DNA of 47,251 nt from Acanthaster planci. Lineage: Eukaryota > Echinodermata > Asteroidea > Valvatida > Acanthasteridae. The stretch covers positions 158,474 to 205,724 of the forward strand of contig NW_019091682.1 in assembly GCF_001949145.1 (NCBI RefSeq), in the 5' to 3' direction. The notes below the pieces were generated by a model. That model was not told where the DNA came from and did no database searches. It saw nothing but the letters and a program-made list of their open reading frames with translations. The position numbers and the translations under genes are program-made. Below, piece by piece: positions 11,131-22,975 of this stretch. Position 1 is the first letter of the stretch. Each line of letters begins with the position of its first letter.

Positions 11131-12561
11131 TTACGCTTCCGCAATGCTGCCGTCATCCGGATGCGGATCAAAGGAATTCTTCTTACTCTGGTCGTCAACG
11201 ACATTGTCTAACTCCTCGCCCGATGGGCCGATACTGGTCTTCAGCACTTCGTTCTCGGTAGGTGATACCTGAAAACCGTTGTTATCAACGCCAATATTAA
11301 CCTCGATCTGATGGAAAACCAGATTGTTACCTTCTTCGGTTTGTGGTATCACTGTTGGATGTTCACCCTGTGTTTGTTGGACTGCTAGTGGGTTGTGGTT
11401 GTTACGAGATGGCAACGATTGGTTTGATAGAGAGATGCCAGCGTTACCGTGAGCAGCTTCATCGGGCTTGTTGGCTGTAGATACCTTTATCTTGGATTGG
11501 CTTGATGAACAGCTGAATGCCTGTTTAAAAGCGGCGCGGTAGTGTGGGCTTGATGCATTGTAGATCAGAGGGTTGACAGCAGAGTTGACGAAGACAGCAA
11601 TGCGACCAATGTCGATGACAGTGGCCCAGCGGTCGTAAGTGTCATTGATGGAGACACCGGTGACGAACGATATCATGTAGGCGACAGTGACGAACTGATT
11701 GGTGGCTTGACAGAGAAAGAAAACTATGCCATTAATGATAAGCATCTTGGCCACTTGGTTGCGTACTTTGAGAGCCTGCTGGGGTAGACGCTGTTGACCA
11801 TCTGCCTTACAGATTGATCGTGAACTAAGTATTTTTACGATGTTAATGTACATGAAGATGTTGCAGGGCAGCGCAATGAGGAAGGGAAACAAGGTCGTGA
11901 ATTCACCTACCACTAACCACCAGGGTATCACTGGCCGACAGAAACCCAGCATCTGAGGTAATTCTTCATACTTCTCCCCTTCAGGCCAAATGATACAAGA
12001 CATGTACAACTGGCCGTATTTTGGCATGGCTATAGCCGTCAGAATGGCCGGTACCATCCATGATGTCAACACTAACCGCTTAGCTCTGGTTTTGGTGTTC
12101 ATAGCTCGGTGTTGGATGGGCTTACATATGGCATAGTATCGCTCCAATGAAACCACAGTCACACAGCAGATGGAGGTGAAATAAGTGATATGGGGCACAA
12201 AGAACACCCCTACGCAGCTGAAGATTCTTGCAACGTTGTAATCACTGCGGACAGGACCAGCCCCCAAGTAGATGACATACATAAAGACGGTGACCACCAA
12301 GAATAGGATATCAGCAACGGCTAAATTAGCCAGGAAGAAATTAGTGACGGTACGCATATGTGGGATCTTGTAGACCACGAAGAGGAACGCCAAGTTGCCT
12401 GGTAACCCAAAAGCTAACACCGCTAGCATGCCTATGATGATACCAAGCTGTTCGGTGATAGCGACCACATACTCTGCTGCATCAGCAGGCACAGTTAAGT
12501 TCAGAATATGTTCAAACTCACAATCAACGATGTCCATATCATCCCTTTCAGTGAACTCCAT
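11131..12561 (-). CDS. Rhodopsin-class (class A) G protein-coupled receptor, neuropeptide-type, intronless
   Basis: This is a 476-residue seven-helix plasma-membrane receptor in one exon. The start (12561-12559) has G at -3 and +4 and an in-frame TAA two codons upstream. N-glycosylation sites are NLT 21 and NDT 306. TM1 is about 38-64 with GN at 55-56; TM2 about 71-98 with LAVAD (Asp84); TM3 about 112-142 with Cys116 and ERY 140-142; TM4 162-182; TM5 212-240; TM6 268-293; TM7 314-335 with NPLIY 330-334. The NPLIYN...YRAAFKQAF stretch after TM7 suggests the beta group (TRH/ghrelin/neuromedin-U-like receptors), from general recall. Cys189 or Cys208 in loop 2 can pair with Cys116. TM6 reads FLCQATNQ, so the usual CWxP Trp and Pro are missing. 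A roughly 130-residue Ser/Asn/acidic tail follows. Ligand and orthology are unresolved. Confidence 0.95.
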   Translation of the reverse strand: MEFTERDDMDIVDCEFEHILNLTVPADAAEYVVAITEQLGIIIGMLAVLAFGLPGNLAFLFVVYKIPHMRTVTNFFLANLAVADILFLVVTVFMYVIYLGAGPVRSDYNVARIFSCVGVFFVPHITYFTSICCVTVVSLERYYAICKPIQHRAMNTKTRAKRLVLTSWMVPAILTAIAMPKYGQLYMSCIIWPEGEKYEELPQMLGFCRPVIPWWLVVGEFTTLFPFLIALPCNIFMYINIVKILSSRSICKADGQQRLPQQALKVRNQVAKMLIINGIVFFLCQATNQFVTVAYMISFVTGVSINDTYDRWATVIDIGRIAVFVNSAVNPLIYNASSPHYRAAFKQAFSCSSSQSKIKVSTANKPDEAAHGNAGISLSNQSLPSRNNHNPLAVQQTQGEHPTVIPQTEEGNNLVFHQIEVNIGVDNNGFQVSPTENEVLKTSIGPSGEELDNVVDDQSKKNSFDPHPDDGSIAEA

Positions 12562-12811
12562 TGCTTAGGAAAAGGAAAACACAATATCACAAGATGTACG
12601 TCAACTTGCAGCAATTTCTTGGCTGAAAGGGATATTTTGTTGAACGAAGCAGTGACTACGGATACTTGGTACGTACACAATCTGCATAGGTCTAATTTGA
12701 AACTTTTGGCAACTTGAGCTTTCAAGTCTGAGAAAAGGCGAGCGTCACCAGGCTGCTTGTGGCAGCGTCAATGCAACGCCTTGCTATAAATCCTCCTTGC
12801 CGACGTCGGGC

Positions 12812-12825
12812 GTTATCATAGCAAC
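12812..12825. promoter_or_regulatory. RFX X-box (RYYNYY-N2-RRNRAC) upstream of the receptor
   Basis: The near-palindrome GTTGCTATGATAAC (minus-strand reading) fits the X-box consensus at every constrained position. It lies about 250 bp upstream of the receptor start codon, the usual distance for RFX-regulated ciliary and sensory-neuron genes. A TATA-like TTTATAG (minus strand, near 12784-12790) lies between the two. Confidence 0.4.
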
Positions 12826-13891
12826 CGATGTTCCATGGATCATCGTCACTATTTCGTCGCCACGAATTCACTTAAAATCGTCAAACTAGCATTATTTATT
12901 CTATGTTCCCTGGCTGCTGAGTATCGTACAACATGCTAACAAAATGAGCTTTGCCACAATAGCCGTCAACTTCTACACATTTCAGTGGGATGCACGGGGA
13001 GCTGAGTGTTGTAGTCCAAAATGTGCTTCCGTTCGTACTCTGGTGTTATAATGGAAGTAGGTACCATGGAAGAGTTACTTATCGACCAGTCCTATGTAAT
13101 AAATGGTTTAAGACACAGGCTTGCAAAAAAAAATTATTTATTTTGTTTCTAGCTAATGGATTGACAGTTGCTTCTTTGAATTCCTTAATTTCAGTCGCTG
13201 CACAAATATTTGTCAGTACCACTGATGTGCGACATCCAACGGTGAAGATAGCATGCGTTTTTGTCGACTGGTCATGTGACTCGTTCCTGGCCAATAAAAT
13301 ACATTATTCAAGAAAGAGGTATATGTAAGTCGACACCTTTGTTGTTGTTTAGGCCTGCGGTATTTTAAGACTGATGAGCTAATGACCATTTTGAAACAAT
13401 TTGAAAAGTGGAGCGATATGATGAGAATTCTTTGCAGCTTGGTTCATTTTTTTCGAGTCCTACTAACTTCTACGAAAAAAACACAAAAATAGTGCAAAGA
13501 CATGAGCGTCGCCAGAAGGTTGGCCTCCCCAATTCTCCCGGAAAAATGGAAAAAGCCATTTCAAAAACCAAATAAAGAAAAAAGAGAGAAAAGATTTAAG
13601 GGGATGAAACTTGAAAAATTATCAATTTCCTTGAAAATGTCCCAAATTTTACCGTGTCCCTAAGTTGTTGGTCTGAAGACTAACAACTCATAATGTCAAA
13701 CATAATTGTCAAACCAACGCGTCCCCTGTGGGCTGTTTTGAGGCATCATCCTATATATCTATCACATGCCATTCTAAAGGAGAATTTTTTTTAATCTCTC
13801 TTTAGGAGAGATACAGGCTAGGGTGCTGGGGCGTGAATTTTCCTCGATGCTGTATTGCACATACTGTGACTCTTGCTTTGTCACTAAGCTG
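12826..13891. other. Intergenic upstream of receptor, no gene seen
   Basis: I see no recognisable exon or RNA gene. A 112-codon frame (12990-13328) has no splice or family support. Confidence 0.5.
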
Positions 13892-15085
13892 TGGTGTTCC
13901 ATATGTGCCATCCGGCGTCGCATTTTTCAACCGGCGTGGCATTTTTCAACCGGCGTCACCTTTCAATGTGAATAAGCCATTAATCATCAGTGGTCAACCT
14001 TGGTTCAGCCGGACCTGAAGTTGTTGACGTGGATGCTAAAAGTGTGCGTACATATTTTTAATGATTATGGAAACGGCTAAATTAGCATGTATGCGTCGAT
14101 TAACTGTATGTAAATAAATTAACAGCCCTTTACTGAACCCGATTACTCGTGGAAATTCACCTCACTCAATTTGGTTTCTTACTTCTGCAAGCTTTTTGAG
14201 TGAAAAAATGTCCCCGTACTGATTACTAGTTGCCACAAAAATCGAACCCAGTATGGTAGGCCCATTGTTCACTCTGGTTGTTATGGTATTTGCCATATTG
14301 CAGACATGCTTCCCGAGGGAGTGTTTATCACAGTACGGTCTGCCATTCAAAATGTAACTACTCTTGGCGAAGAAATGTCACGCATCATAACTTTGAGAAA
14401 TTTTACGTTTTCTTGGTTGAAAAAAGTTGTCAGCAATACAAAATCACGCACAGTTTTCCGAAAATTTTTCGAACCATGAAAATCTGTCCAGGGAAGCCAA
14501 GACTGATCTTATTTTTTCATTACAGTAGTAGAAAGGTATTTCACACATTGGAAGTTGTTCATGCAATGGTCTGTGGTTCAGGCATTCCCCCGGTGGAGGC
14601 CGTCTGGTCATGGGCTGGAGATCATTTATCTTTCTTTGTTAGGGGAGGGGCTTGTGTTTATTACTCAACGAAATGACTTTCCAAGGTCTTGAGGACTGCA
14701 TGTGAATTTAGGTTTGAAAAGTGTCACTGTTTGAAAAGGCTGTTTCGTCGTAGCTGCTGCTTCTTGATTGACCCTGGGGTGACACGTACATGTACATGCG
14801 TTTCTGTCTAATTTTCTTTTTTTCTGTGACAAATGTTGCCGTACGTGTGAGAATCTCCACAACAGATAACTTCATTCTTTATTAGACTAGTTTTCGAGTG
14901 TTTTATAACAGCTGGCGGTACCAATGATGGACGAGATCCTGGCCTCCATAGGTCTTTCCGATAAAGTAATGAAAAATGCGACGCCCAGTCGAAAAATGCG
15001 ACGCCGGTTGAAAAATGCGACGCCCGTCGAAAAATTCGACGCTGGTTGGAAAATGCAACGCCGGATGGCACATATGCAACACCAT
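13892..15085. mobile_element. Inverted-repeat DNA element with 18-19-bp subterminal tandem repeats
   Basis: The left end (13892 onward, TGGTGTTCCATATGTGCCAT, then CCGGCG) is repeated in inverted orientation at the right end, which finishes near 15085. Inside each end the unit GTCGCATTTTTCAACCGGC recurs: about three copies at 13915-13965 on the left and about five, inverted, at 14968-15060 on the right. This is the layout of a non-autonomous cut-and-paste transposon with subterminal transposase-binding repeats. No target duplication is evident. Open frames inside (14278-14676 +, 14162-14350 -) are not recognised as a transposase. Confidence 0.68.
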
Positions 15086-15092
15086 ACTATGT

Positions 15093-18000
15093 AAGCTGAT
15101 TTCCATCACCCCCATCCCCAAGGAAAACCGCCCCGAATAATCCATGATTAGTGCTGGATTTCTGAGTGCTGAAATTGCTTCAAGAAATTCTCAGGGACAG
15201 ACTTCAGAGTGTTTTCACTTACATGTAAAAACGCATACAGAAAGTGCTTGCAAGTGTGCAGCTTATGAATTATCAATAGACTTATATACCACATTTGGCA
15301 ACACCATGTTCCTAGATCCTATCTTTTATGATGATTAAATATTACGATCCTGTTTTTTATAACTATTAGTTTGCTAAAGATAATCCATATTGAAACTTAA
15401 AACTGTCAAACTAAAATCTTGCACATTTGGTGTTCAGCAAGCCCATAAAATAGAGATAGCCTTCTTGTCCCACCCATGCTTCAAAACTTGAGAGACATAG
15501 TCGCTCGATGTTTGCAATGAAATACAGAGTGTAAAACGGAGCAAAGTGTTTGAGTTGGCCGATGAAGAAATGTATACTTCTAACAGTAATATGTAACTAT
15601 TCAAAAATAATGAAATAAAATTATGTTCATTATAAATCAAGTCTATCATAAGGACATAAATTTGGGAAACGATGACTATTCTCACTGGAAATCTAAATTT
15701 ATGTTACACTAAAAAAATCATTCGCCTGCTGCTCCTTCTCCTTTATGTGATACACTTTCAAAAATTACAGGTTACTTTTCCAATGTCAACGTGGTTTATG
15801 GAAAGCGATGTAAATGTTTGAATGTCATTTTTTTAAGTTATGCCCTTTGTCATTCTATCAGAGTCTCTGTTTTTGTATCTTGAGCCTTCTTTATTTGGTT
15901 TTTATTCATTTCAAAGAGCTCCCAAAATCTTGTCTAACCTCCCCCCAGAAAAAAAAACGAACAGAGACAGGGAAGTAGCAAAGTTAAAAGATGACGTCAC
16001 GTGCGAAGGGTCTAACCCCCTCCCCCAAATTGGCTGTTGAACCGCGCCTGCATGAAGCATGAAGCAAAGAACTTGGGGAGACCACTTTGAGCTAGTTCTC
16101 TAAACAGATCAGATTATTACAATGATTTTAAAAATTTTGGACAAAAAGCTCTAATCCCAACCACAACGATAAGTGATAGGCATTGTACCTCAGAACTAAC
16201 TACAAGACCTAAGTTTAAAAAAGTTCCAGAAAGCTGTACTTTCATTTCTAAATTTAATTTTCGTAACTCTGCTGTCTGAAAACAGATGAATTACTGCTCA
16301 ATATTTTAATTGTTTTTATGAGACTAGCTTAGTTTTATACATAAGTCAGCTTCCGATTTTTCGCAAAATGTTCCGATTAATTCAGAGAATCTTTAGGTAC
16401 CGGTGCAATCTGGTAGCCACCACGGCAGATGTCCGATTTGTCCGAATTGTTTCAACCCTTTCTTGTTAATTTTGATATAGTAACCCAAACAGTTAGACTC
16501 AGTCAATAGCGTCTACCCATGCAGGCTAGTGGGGGATAGAAAAGTTAAAATAAACTAAAAGTATGAACTTCTGTGTTTTCCACCACCAAAAAAAAGTAGA
16601 AAATGATCAGTGTCGTATCCAGTGGGGGGGGGGTTCTGGCCCCCGACGTTTTTTTTTACTTTTATTTTTATTTGTATTTATTTCTCAAATTTTTATTATG
16701 ATATTTATGTATCAAATATTAGCACCAAAACCCTAAGAAAACAACATCATGAAGCAAAATCTAGGTTTTGGGGACCGTGAGTAAGGCTTTTGATATTTTT
16801 TCTCCCCCAACATCATGTAAAATAAGCCCAAAGCCGCATTTGCTTGTTAATTTGCCTCCCCTGACACCAAAAGCTAGATACCCTACTGGAAATGACCAAG
16901 GACACATTCTGTCATTCACTTGGTCAAACAGGGTGATATTATATATATACCCTCTCCCTGGATTTGCGCCTACAATGAAACGACTATCCACAATCTGACA
17001 GGCAGAGTGCTTTGATTTTGATTTGAAATCAAAACTTCTTGAGCTCACGATTCACTTTCATATTAAAGTCTGTGATTTATTCAGACTTGACACAGTTTAA
17101 TTTCACACAAGAACGATGAAGGCAGCATTAAATGAAACAGATATTTCACATTTTAACAACTAACTCCACATAAAAATTTGGTGTATTTTCCCACTGCTTT
17201 GTTCAGATCTAACCCCCGTTGTTTGGTTGAAGTGTCTACTTCCATATTTGTTTATCATTGACATGTTAATTTTCACGGAGAGAAAGAGGAAACGAAGATT
17301 ATGACCTCGTTGTTGAAGTGACGGAGCAAATTTTAAATTTTGGAACAACTGGCCATGTCTCTCTGTACTGACGTGTACGCCGGGAGGTCTCTGACGAATG
17401 CAAGGTCATAAGTTGTTGCAAATAATTCACGAGCATTGCAAGGACAGAGGACCCAAGCCTGCCCCATGGGCCCGAGTAATCTGTTACAAGAATGATACAG
17501 CTCAGGTTATTGCAAACTTAGTAGAGTTGCAGATCCCTATATTGATCCACGAGAAATAGGAAATGACTAGCCAGATTACGATAGTTCTGTCCGGCACAGT
17601 ACGAAGACAAACGACCTCCACTCCCGCTAGAAGGGAATGGAAATATTCCAAAGTATCATTTTCGCAGAGAAAATGATATTTGTTGATCAGATTGTCAGGG
17701 ACATAATAAGGAAAGATCCTTGATTATCACAGGTGATGACTTGGTATCATACAGAATCTCCTTATTTCCTGTTTACTCCATCGCTACAGCTCTCGCTTTC
17801 TTGAAACTAATCCGACGGACTATAGCATTGCCAATGTATGCAAGTGACAGAAATATTTTTGACAACTGACTGTTGGAATCCATCGAGTTGGCGTCTTGGT
17901 CACCGTAAGCCTGGGTACAGATATAGGATTTTCTTCCGGGGGGACCACTTTTACCAGAGGGCTAAACAATTAACGGCTAAAAGGTGGGCGTCCAGTTTAA

Positions 18001-18196
18001 GGTGTTATTTTCAAACAAATTGGTGTTATTATCCTCTTTCATCCTTTATATTTTTCCTTTTTTCAGGGAAGGGCCAACCCCCATCGGATTACTAAGACTT
18101 CCAACGAATTCATTAGAAAAAAGTACTTAATGTGAGTCGGAATTTCAATCTCATGAGTCCGTCAGACCACTTTTCATATTTTGCAGTTGTCGCCAA
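15093..18196 (+). repeat. Tandem duplication, unit A (about 3.1 kb)
   Basis: This unit aligns with the next one from AGCTGATTTCCATCACC onward. Anchor pairs are TCCATGATTAG 15141/18245 (offset 3104), GAGCTCACGATTCAC 17041/20044 (offset 3003) and TGTGAGTCGGAATTTC 18131/21173 (offset 3042). Similarity varies, and is highest around 15141-15240 and 16985-17110. This copy carries about 280 bp (roughly 16605-16885) that unit B lacks. Open frames are not conserved between copies, so no gene is called. It starts within about 10 bp of the inverted-repeat element's right end. Confidence 0.85.
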
Positions 18197-21100
18197 GCAA
18201 ATTTCCATCAACTCCCCCCTTGCAGGAAAATCAAGGCTGTAGAATCCATGATTAGTGCTGGATTTCTGAGTACTGAAATTGCTTCAAGAAATTCTCAGGG
18301 ACGGACTTGAGAGTTTTTCCACTTACATGTAAAAACGCATGCATCAACCGCTTGCAAACATGTAGCCTGTATGAATTATCAGTTAACTTATTTACCACAT
18401 TCGGCAACACCACTTCGATTTCTAGATCCTGTCTTTTATAATTATTCATTACTATGATCCTGTCTCTCATAACTAATCGTTTGCTCAAGATAATCCATAT
18501 TTAAACTGAAAACATTTTTTCACATTTGGCGTTTAACTAGCCCATTAAATATAGATAGCTTTATGTCCCATGCTCGGAAACTTGAAAGACACAGTTGCTC
18601 GATCTTTGGAATGAAGTAAAGAGTGTACGGAGGAATTAAATGTTTGAGTTGCCCGATAAGGAAATGGTGCATACTTCTTACAGTAATATCTAATTGTTCA
18701 AAAACAATGTAAACATTGTAAATCAGGTCTATCATAAAGACATAAGCTTAGCAGAACGATGACTATTCTTAAATCTAGATTTATGTTAAACTAAGAAATA
18801 AGAATTCATTTTCCCGCAGTTCTTTTCCCCTTGCGTGACACACTTTCAAAGTAATGGGTTACTTTTCCCATGTCAAAGTGGTTATGGAAAGCAATGTAAA
18901 TATGTTGGATATTAATTCATTTAAAAGTGAAAAAGTATGCCCTATGTCATTCTGTCAGAGTCTTTGTTTTGTATCTTGAGCCTTCTTAAAATCTCTATAG
19001 AGGTTTAAACAGGTCGTCCCAGTCGGCTGGCATGCATATTCTTTTCGCAAAATTAAACATGGAACCAAAAGACTAAAGGTTGGCAGGGAATTATACTGTG
19101 GACTGGAAAGTTTCGGAAATTTTGTTATGGCCTCTAACACAAGTGTCAAGACGCAGGGTTTTTTGAAGGGGGGGGGCTGGGGGATCTGGTCACCAACAAT
19201 TTGTCAAGCCCTCCCCGGAAAAAAAAACACACAACAGAGCAGTAGCAAAAGTTAAAAGGCGACGTCGCCGGCAAAGGGTTTAGCCCCCCCCAGGCTCTAG
19301 AACCACAAATGAAAGTGTCAAGATATTGTTAACGTTCGACATCTGTTTAAAAAATCTACCACTTTATATAACGATGGACGGATCCACCTTTGATGCTGTT
19401 TATAATACACTTTAATATGAAGCCAAGAACTTGGGGAGACCACTTCGAGCTAGTTCTCTGAATGGTCATGTTGTTAAAGTGCTTTTTAAGAATCCCACGT
19501 AACAGACATCGCACCCTAGAACTCACTATATGCCCCATGTGTGAAAAAGTTTCGAAAAACTGTTCTTTCATTTCCAAATGTTCTTTTCGTAACTGTACTG
19601 TCTTAAAGCATTTACGGTACAAGCGGAGTTGGCAAGCCGACTCTATAAGTTTCCAGACCAAAATATTCCGATTAATTCGGAGAATCTTCAGGTATGGTCC
19701 GATGGCTGGAACAGCAAATTTCTGAAATTGGTGTTCAGCACCTGAACAGTTATCAAGACAGTCAACCCATGCAGGGTAGAGTGGGTGATAGAGGTGCCTG
19801 TTCTCTATTTTGACTGTTGAAAAGTTCAAAAGAAACCTAAAAGTGCGAACTTTTGTGCTTTTCAACACCCAAAAAGCAGGAAATTACCAAGGACTCATCC
19901 TGTAATTCACATTGTCAAACAGGGGAATATTACATACCTTTCACTCCCTGGATTTGCGCATACGATACAGTACATGAATAAAACGGCCATCCAGAATCTG
20001 ACAGGCAGAGTGCTTTGATTTTGATTTGCAATCGAAGCTTCTTGAGCTCACGATTCACTTTCATATTAAAGTCTGTGATTTGTCAAGACTTGACACAGTT
20101 TAATTTCACACAAGAACGATGAAGGCAACATTAAATGAAACAGATAAATTTTAACAACTTACTCTGCATTAAAAAATTGCAGCATTTTCCCACTGATTTG
20201 TTAAGAACCAATCCCCGTCGTTTGGTGAAAGTGTCTACTGCTATTTTTGTTTATCCCTGACATGTTCAATTTTCATGGAAAGATGAATTGAAGATGATAA
20301 CCTCCTTGTTAGAGTTACGGAGAAAACTCTACAATTTTGGAACAACTGGCCATGTTTTTCTGTACTGACGTGTGGGCCTGCGCCGGGAGGTCTCTGACGA
20401 ATGCGAGGTTGTAAGTTGTTACAAATAATTCACGAGCATTGCAAGGACAGAAGATCAAGCCTGCCCCAAGGTCCTGTGTAGTCGTTACTTGGAAGTTGGA
20501 AGCAATGATACTGCCCAGGTTATTGCAAGACAAGCAGAGTTGCAGGTCCCCTATTGATCTACAGGATATGGGAATTGACGAGCCAGGATTCTACATTTAC
20601 GGTAGCTCTCTCCGGCACAGTATGAAGACAAATGACCTGAACTGTCCACCCCCGTATATTCCAAGGTGTCATCTTTAGCAGACTGTTGTTGATCAGATTG
20701 CAAATTCAAAGGACACTAAGCTTAAGGACAGATCCTTGATTTGGTATCACAGATGATGACTTGATATCAGACAAATTCTCCTTATTTAGTGTTTATTCCA
20801 TCGCTACAGCTCTCGCTGACTTGAAACTAATCTGATGGACTATAGTATTGTCAATGTATGCACGTGAAAGAAATATTTTGACAGCTGACTACTTACTGGC
20901 ATCCATTCCTTGTGATGAGTCGGCATCTGGTCATCGTATGCATGGGTGTATCCAGGGCTGGGGGGGGGCAAAAATTCTTATCGGGGAATCTCTAGGGGGC
21001 TAAATTAACGGCTGGGGGGTCAATTGAAAGGTCTTACTTTCAAGCAAATCGGCGTTTTGCATAGCATTTCATCCTTTAGAGTTTTCGTTTTGTTCCTGGG

Positions 21101-21225
21101 AAGGGGCAAGCGCCCTGGCTCCCTCACAACGCCAAGACTTCCAACCAATCCATCGGAAAAATTGTGAGTCGGAATTTCTATCTCATGAGTCTGTCAGTGA
21201 CTTTTCACATCATGAAGTCGACCGT
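18197..21225 (+). repeat. Tandem duplication, unit B (about 3.0 kb)
   Basis: This is the second copy of the preceding unit, in direct orientation and diverged by many substitutions and indels. It has about 100 bp at 19300-19410 absent from unit A. The longest frame (19356-19868, minus, 170 codons) is broken by indels in unit A and resembles no family, so it is treated as chance. Similarity fades after the CTTTTCACATCATGAAGTCG block near 21225. Confidence 0.85.
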
Positions 21226-22975
21226 TATATCCTCACTACGATCATTTTGACTTCATAAAGACCGCGTCCAAATAACATGATTAGGCCTACTTAGTACTGC
21301 TGCAAATTACACGCGCGGAAGCGACTGTTCTGATTTCTTGTGAAACCGTGTTACAAACTTTGTAAATTAAATAAAACACCAAATGTTTTCGAACCTTTCG
21401 TCCAATCTGCCTCTTCCATTTTTGGTACGGGAAGAGTGGGAACACTAATTACTGCTGGAAATTTACAAAAGAATGGCGGCCATCTTAAAACATAAAAATA
21501 ACAAAAATAAAACGCCCGACTCCTGTTTTTTTTTCTAAGAACCCGGAACCTGAACACATTAAGTTTTCTTCAGTTCGTTAGCATAAACCAAAACAGGTGC
21601 GGTATTTAAAGATAAGTATACTTCTTTACACTTAATAAGACATAAACGGATAAATAAAAATAAGGTTTGAAAAATCGGAAAACTTGATAAATATAGATTA
21701 ATAAATGAACCGTAGGATGAAGAACGCAGAATGCATAAACCATTACGTTTAAAGCATCTAAGGTATTGTCGTCAATTATAGCATCACTTTCAGATAGCGT
21801 CCCGTCCGTAAACCTCCCGTTTCGAAGATCTGTTAGCCGGAAAAATTCTGATCCCTTACAATACGTTGGTGATGGTTTCTCTCCGGATCCCGAGGGAAGG
21901 GGGTCAATCCCCACTCTGACAAAAAAAAACACCACGAGATAGCAATTTTAGCACTACTAAAAAGATGGCATCCTTGAGGGTTATTTGTCACTTACATCAG
22001 TAACGATGTAATGAACAACCTGTGTTGACCTGTACGCAACAAAATTGCTAGACCCGTCCTTGCTTTCTTCTCCGCGTCTAGCGATTCCCAACTGCAGCTC
22101 TCCGTAAGGGCCACAACACCTCTACCTGTTTCAAAAAGAGCCCTTTTTGGAGAAATGAGAGAAAATGCGACTTTTTGGCTCCTACAAAACAAGTGGTGGC
22201 CCCAAAAATTTGGTCATGGATCAGCCCTTGGATATAGAGTGAGTCGACGGGCATTTCATTTAGCAGCAAGAATAGCACAAAATGGACCTGCTCTCTGATT
22301 GAATAGGGCTGCATTGGGGTGAGTGCCCTTAACATCTACCTTTCTGGGCCGAAAGGAGGAAACAGTAAACTTAAAGCTATCCTAAATTACATGCGTACTG
22401 ACGTGTGTCATTTAACGTGGTACGTGTCATCACGCTTGTACATGTACAGTGGCTGAAATTATGTAATTATGTACATGTGTACATGTACAGGTACTTGGAA
22501 CATAATTCGTACACGACTGATGAACCTCCGCCAGGAGAAGATTGGCAGTGTCCGTAAACAAACCTTTGACCACCTCTTTAAAACGAAGTCGTCAAAGAGA
22601 AATGTGGAATTATTATCTGTTACTTTGTTGTTGTAATTCATTATTAGGAAGAGACGCTCTGTTTTCAGAAGTTGGTTATACGTGTACTGTATATTAGTAG
22701 TAACAGGTATGTGGTCGGTCACAGCCATTACATAATTGTTATCAGAACATATCACACTCTTCAAATGCATTCTGAATGCACAAAACATCTGGAAAGATGG
22801 GCTGAACTCTGAAGCATCCAACGACGAGACCGTTCACCCATATTCATTGGAATTGCGTGTTATTCGGACTATTACATGCTGTAGGTCTAATCCCTCCAAA
22901 CCCCTCCCTTCAAAGGTAATGTGTGTGGTTAACATCTTCGGAGCCACTTATATCGAGACCAAAATAATAAGACCT
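21226..22975. other. Intergenic, no supported gene
   Basis: An exon-like minus-strand segment near 21700-21920 follows a good acceptor (poly-T, then GTCAG). Its frame contains RLTDLRNGRFTDGTLSESDA, which I do not recognise, and no partner exon was found. The rest shows only short chance frames. Confidence 0.45.

Noticed and set aside
19356-19868. 170-codon minus-strand open frame in duplicate unit B
   Set aside because: The corresponding part of unit A is broken by indels, no motif or family is recognisable, and there is no start or splice context.
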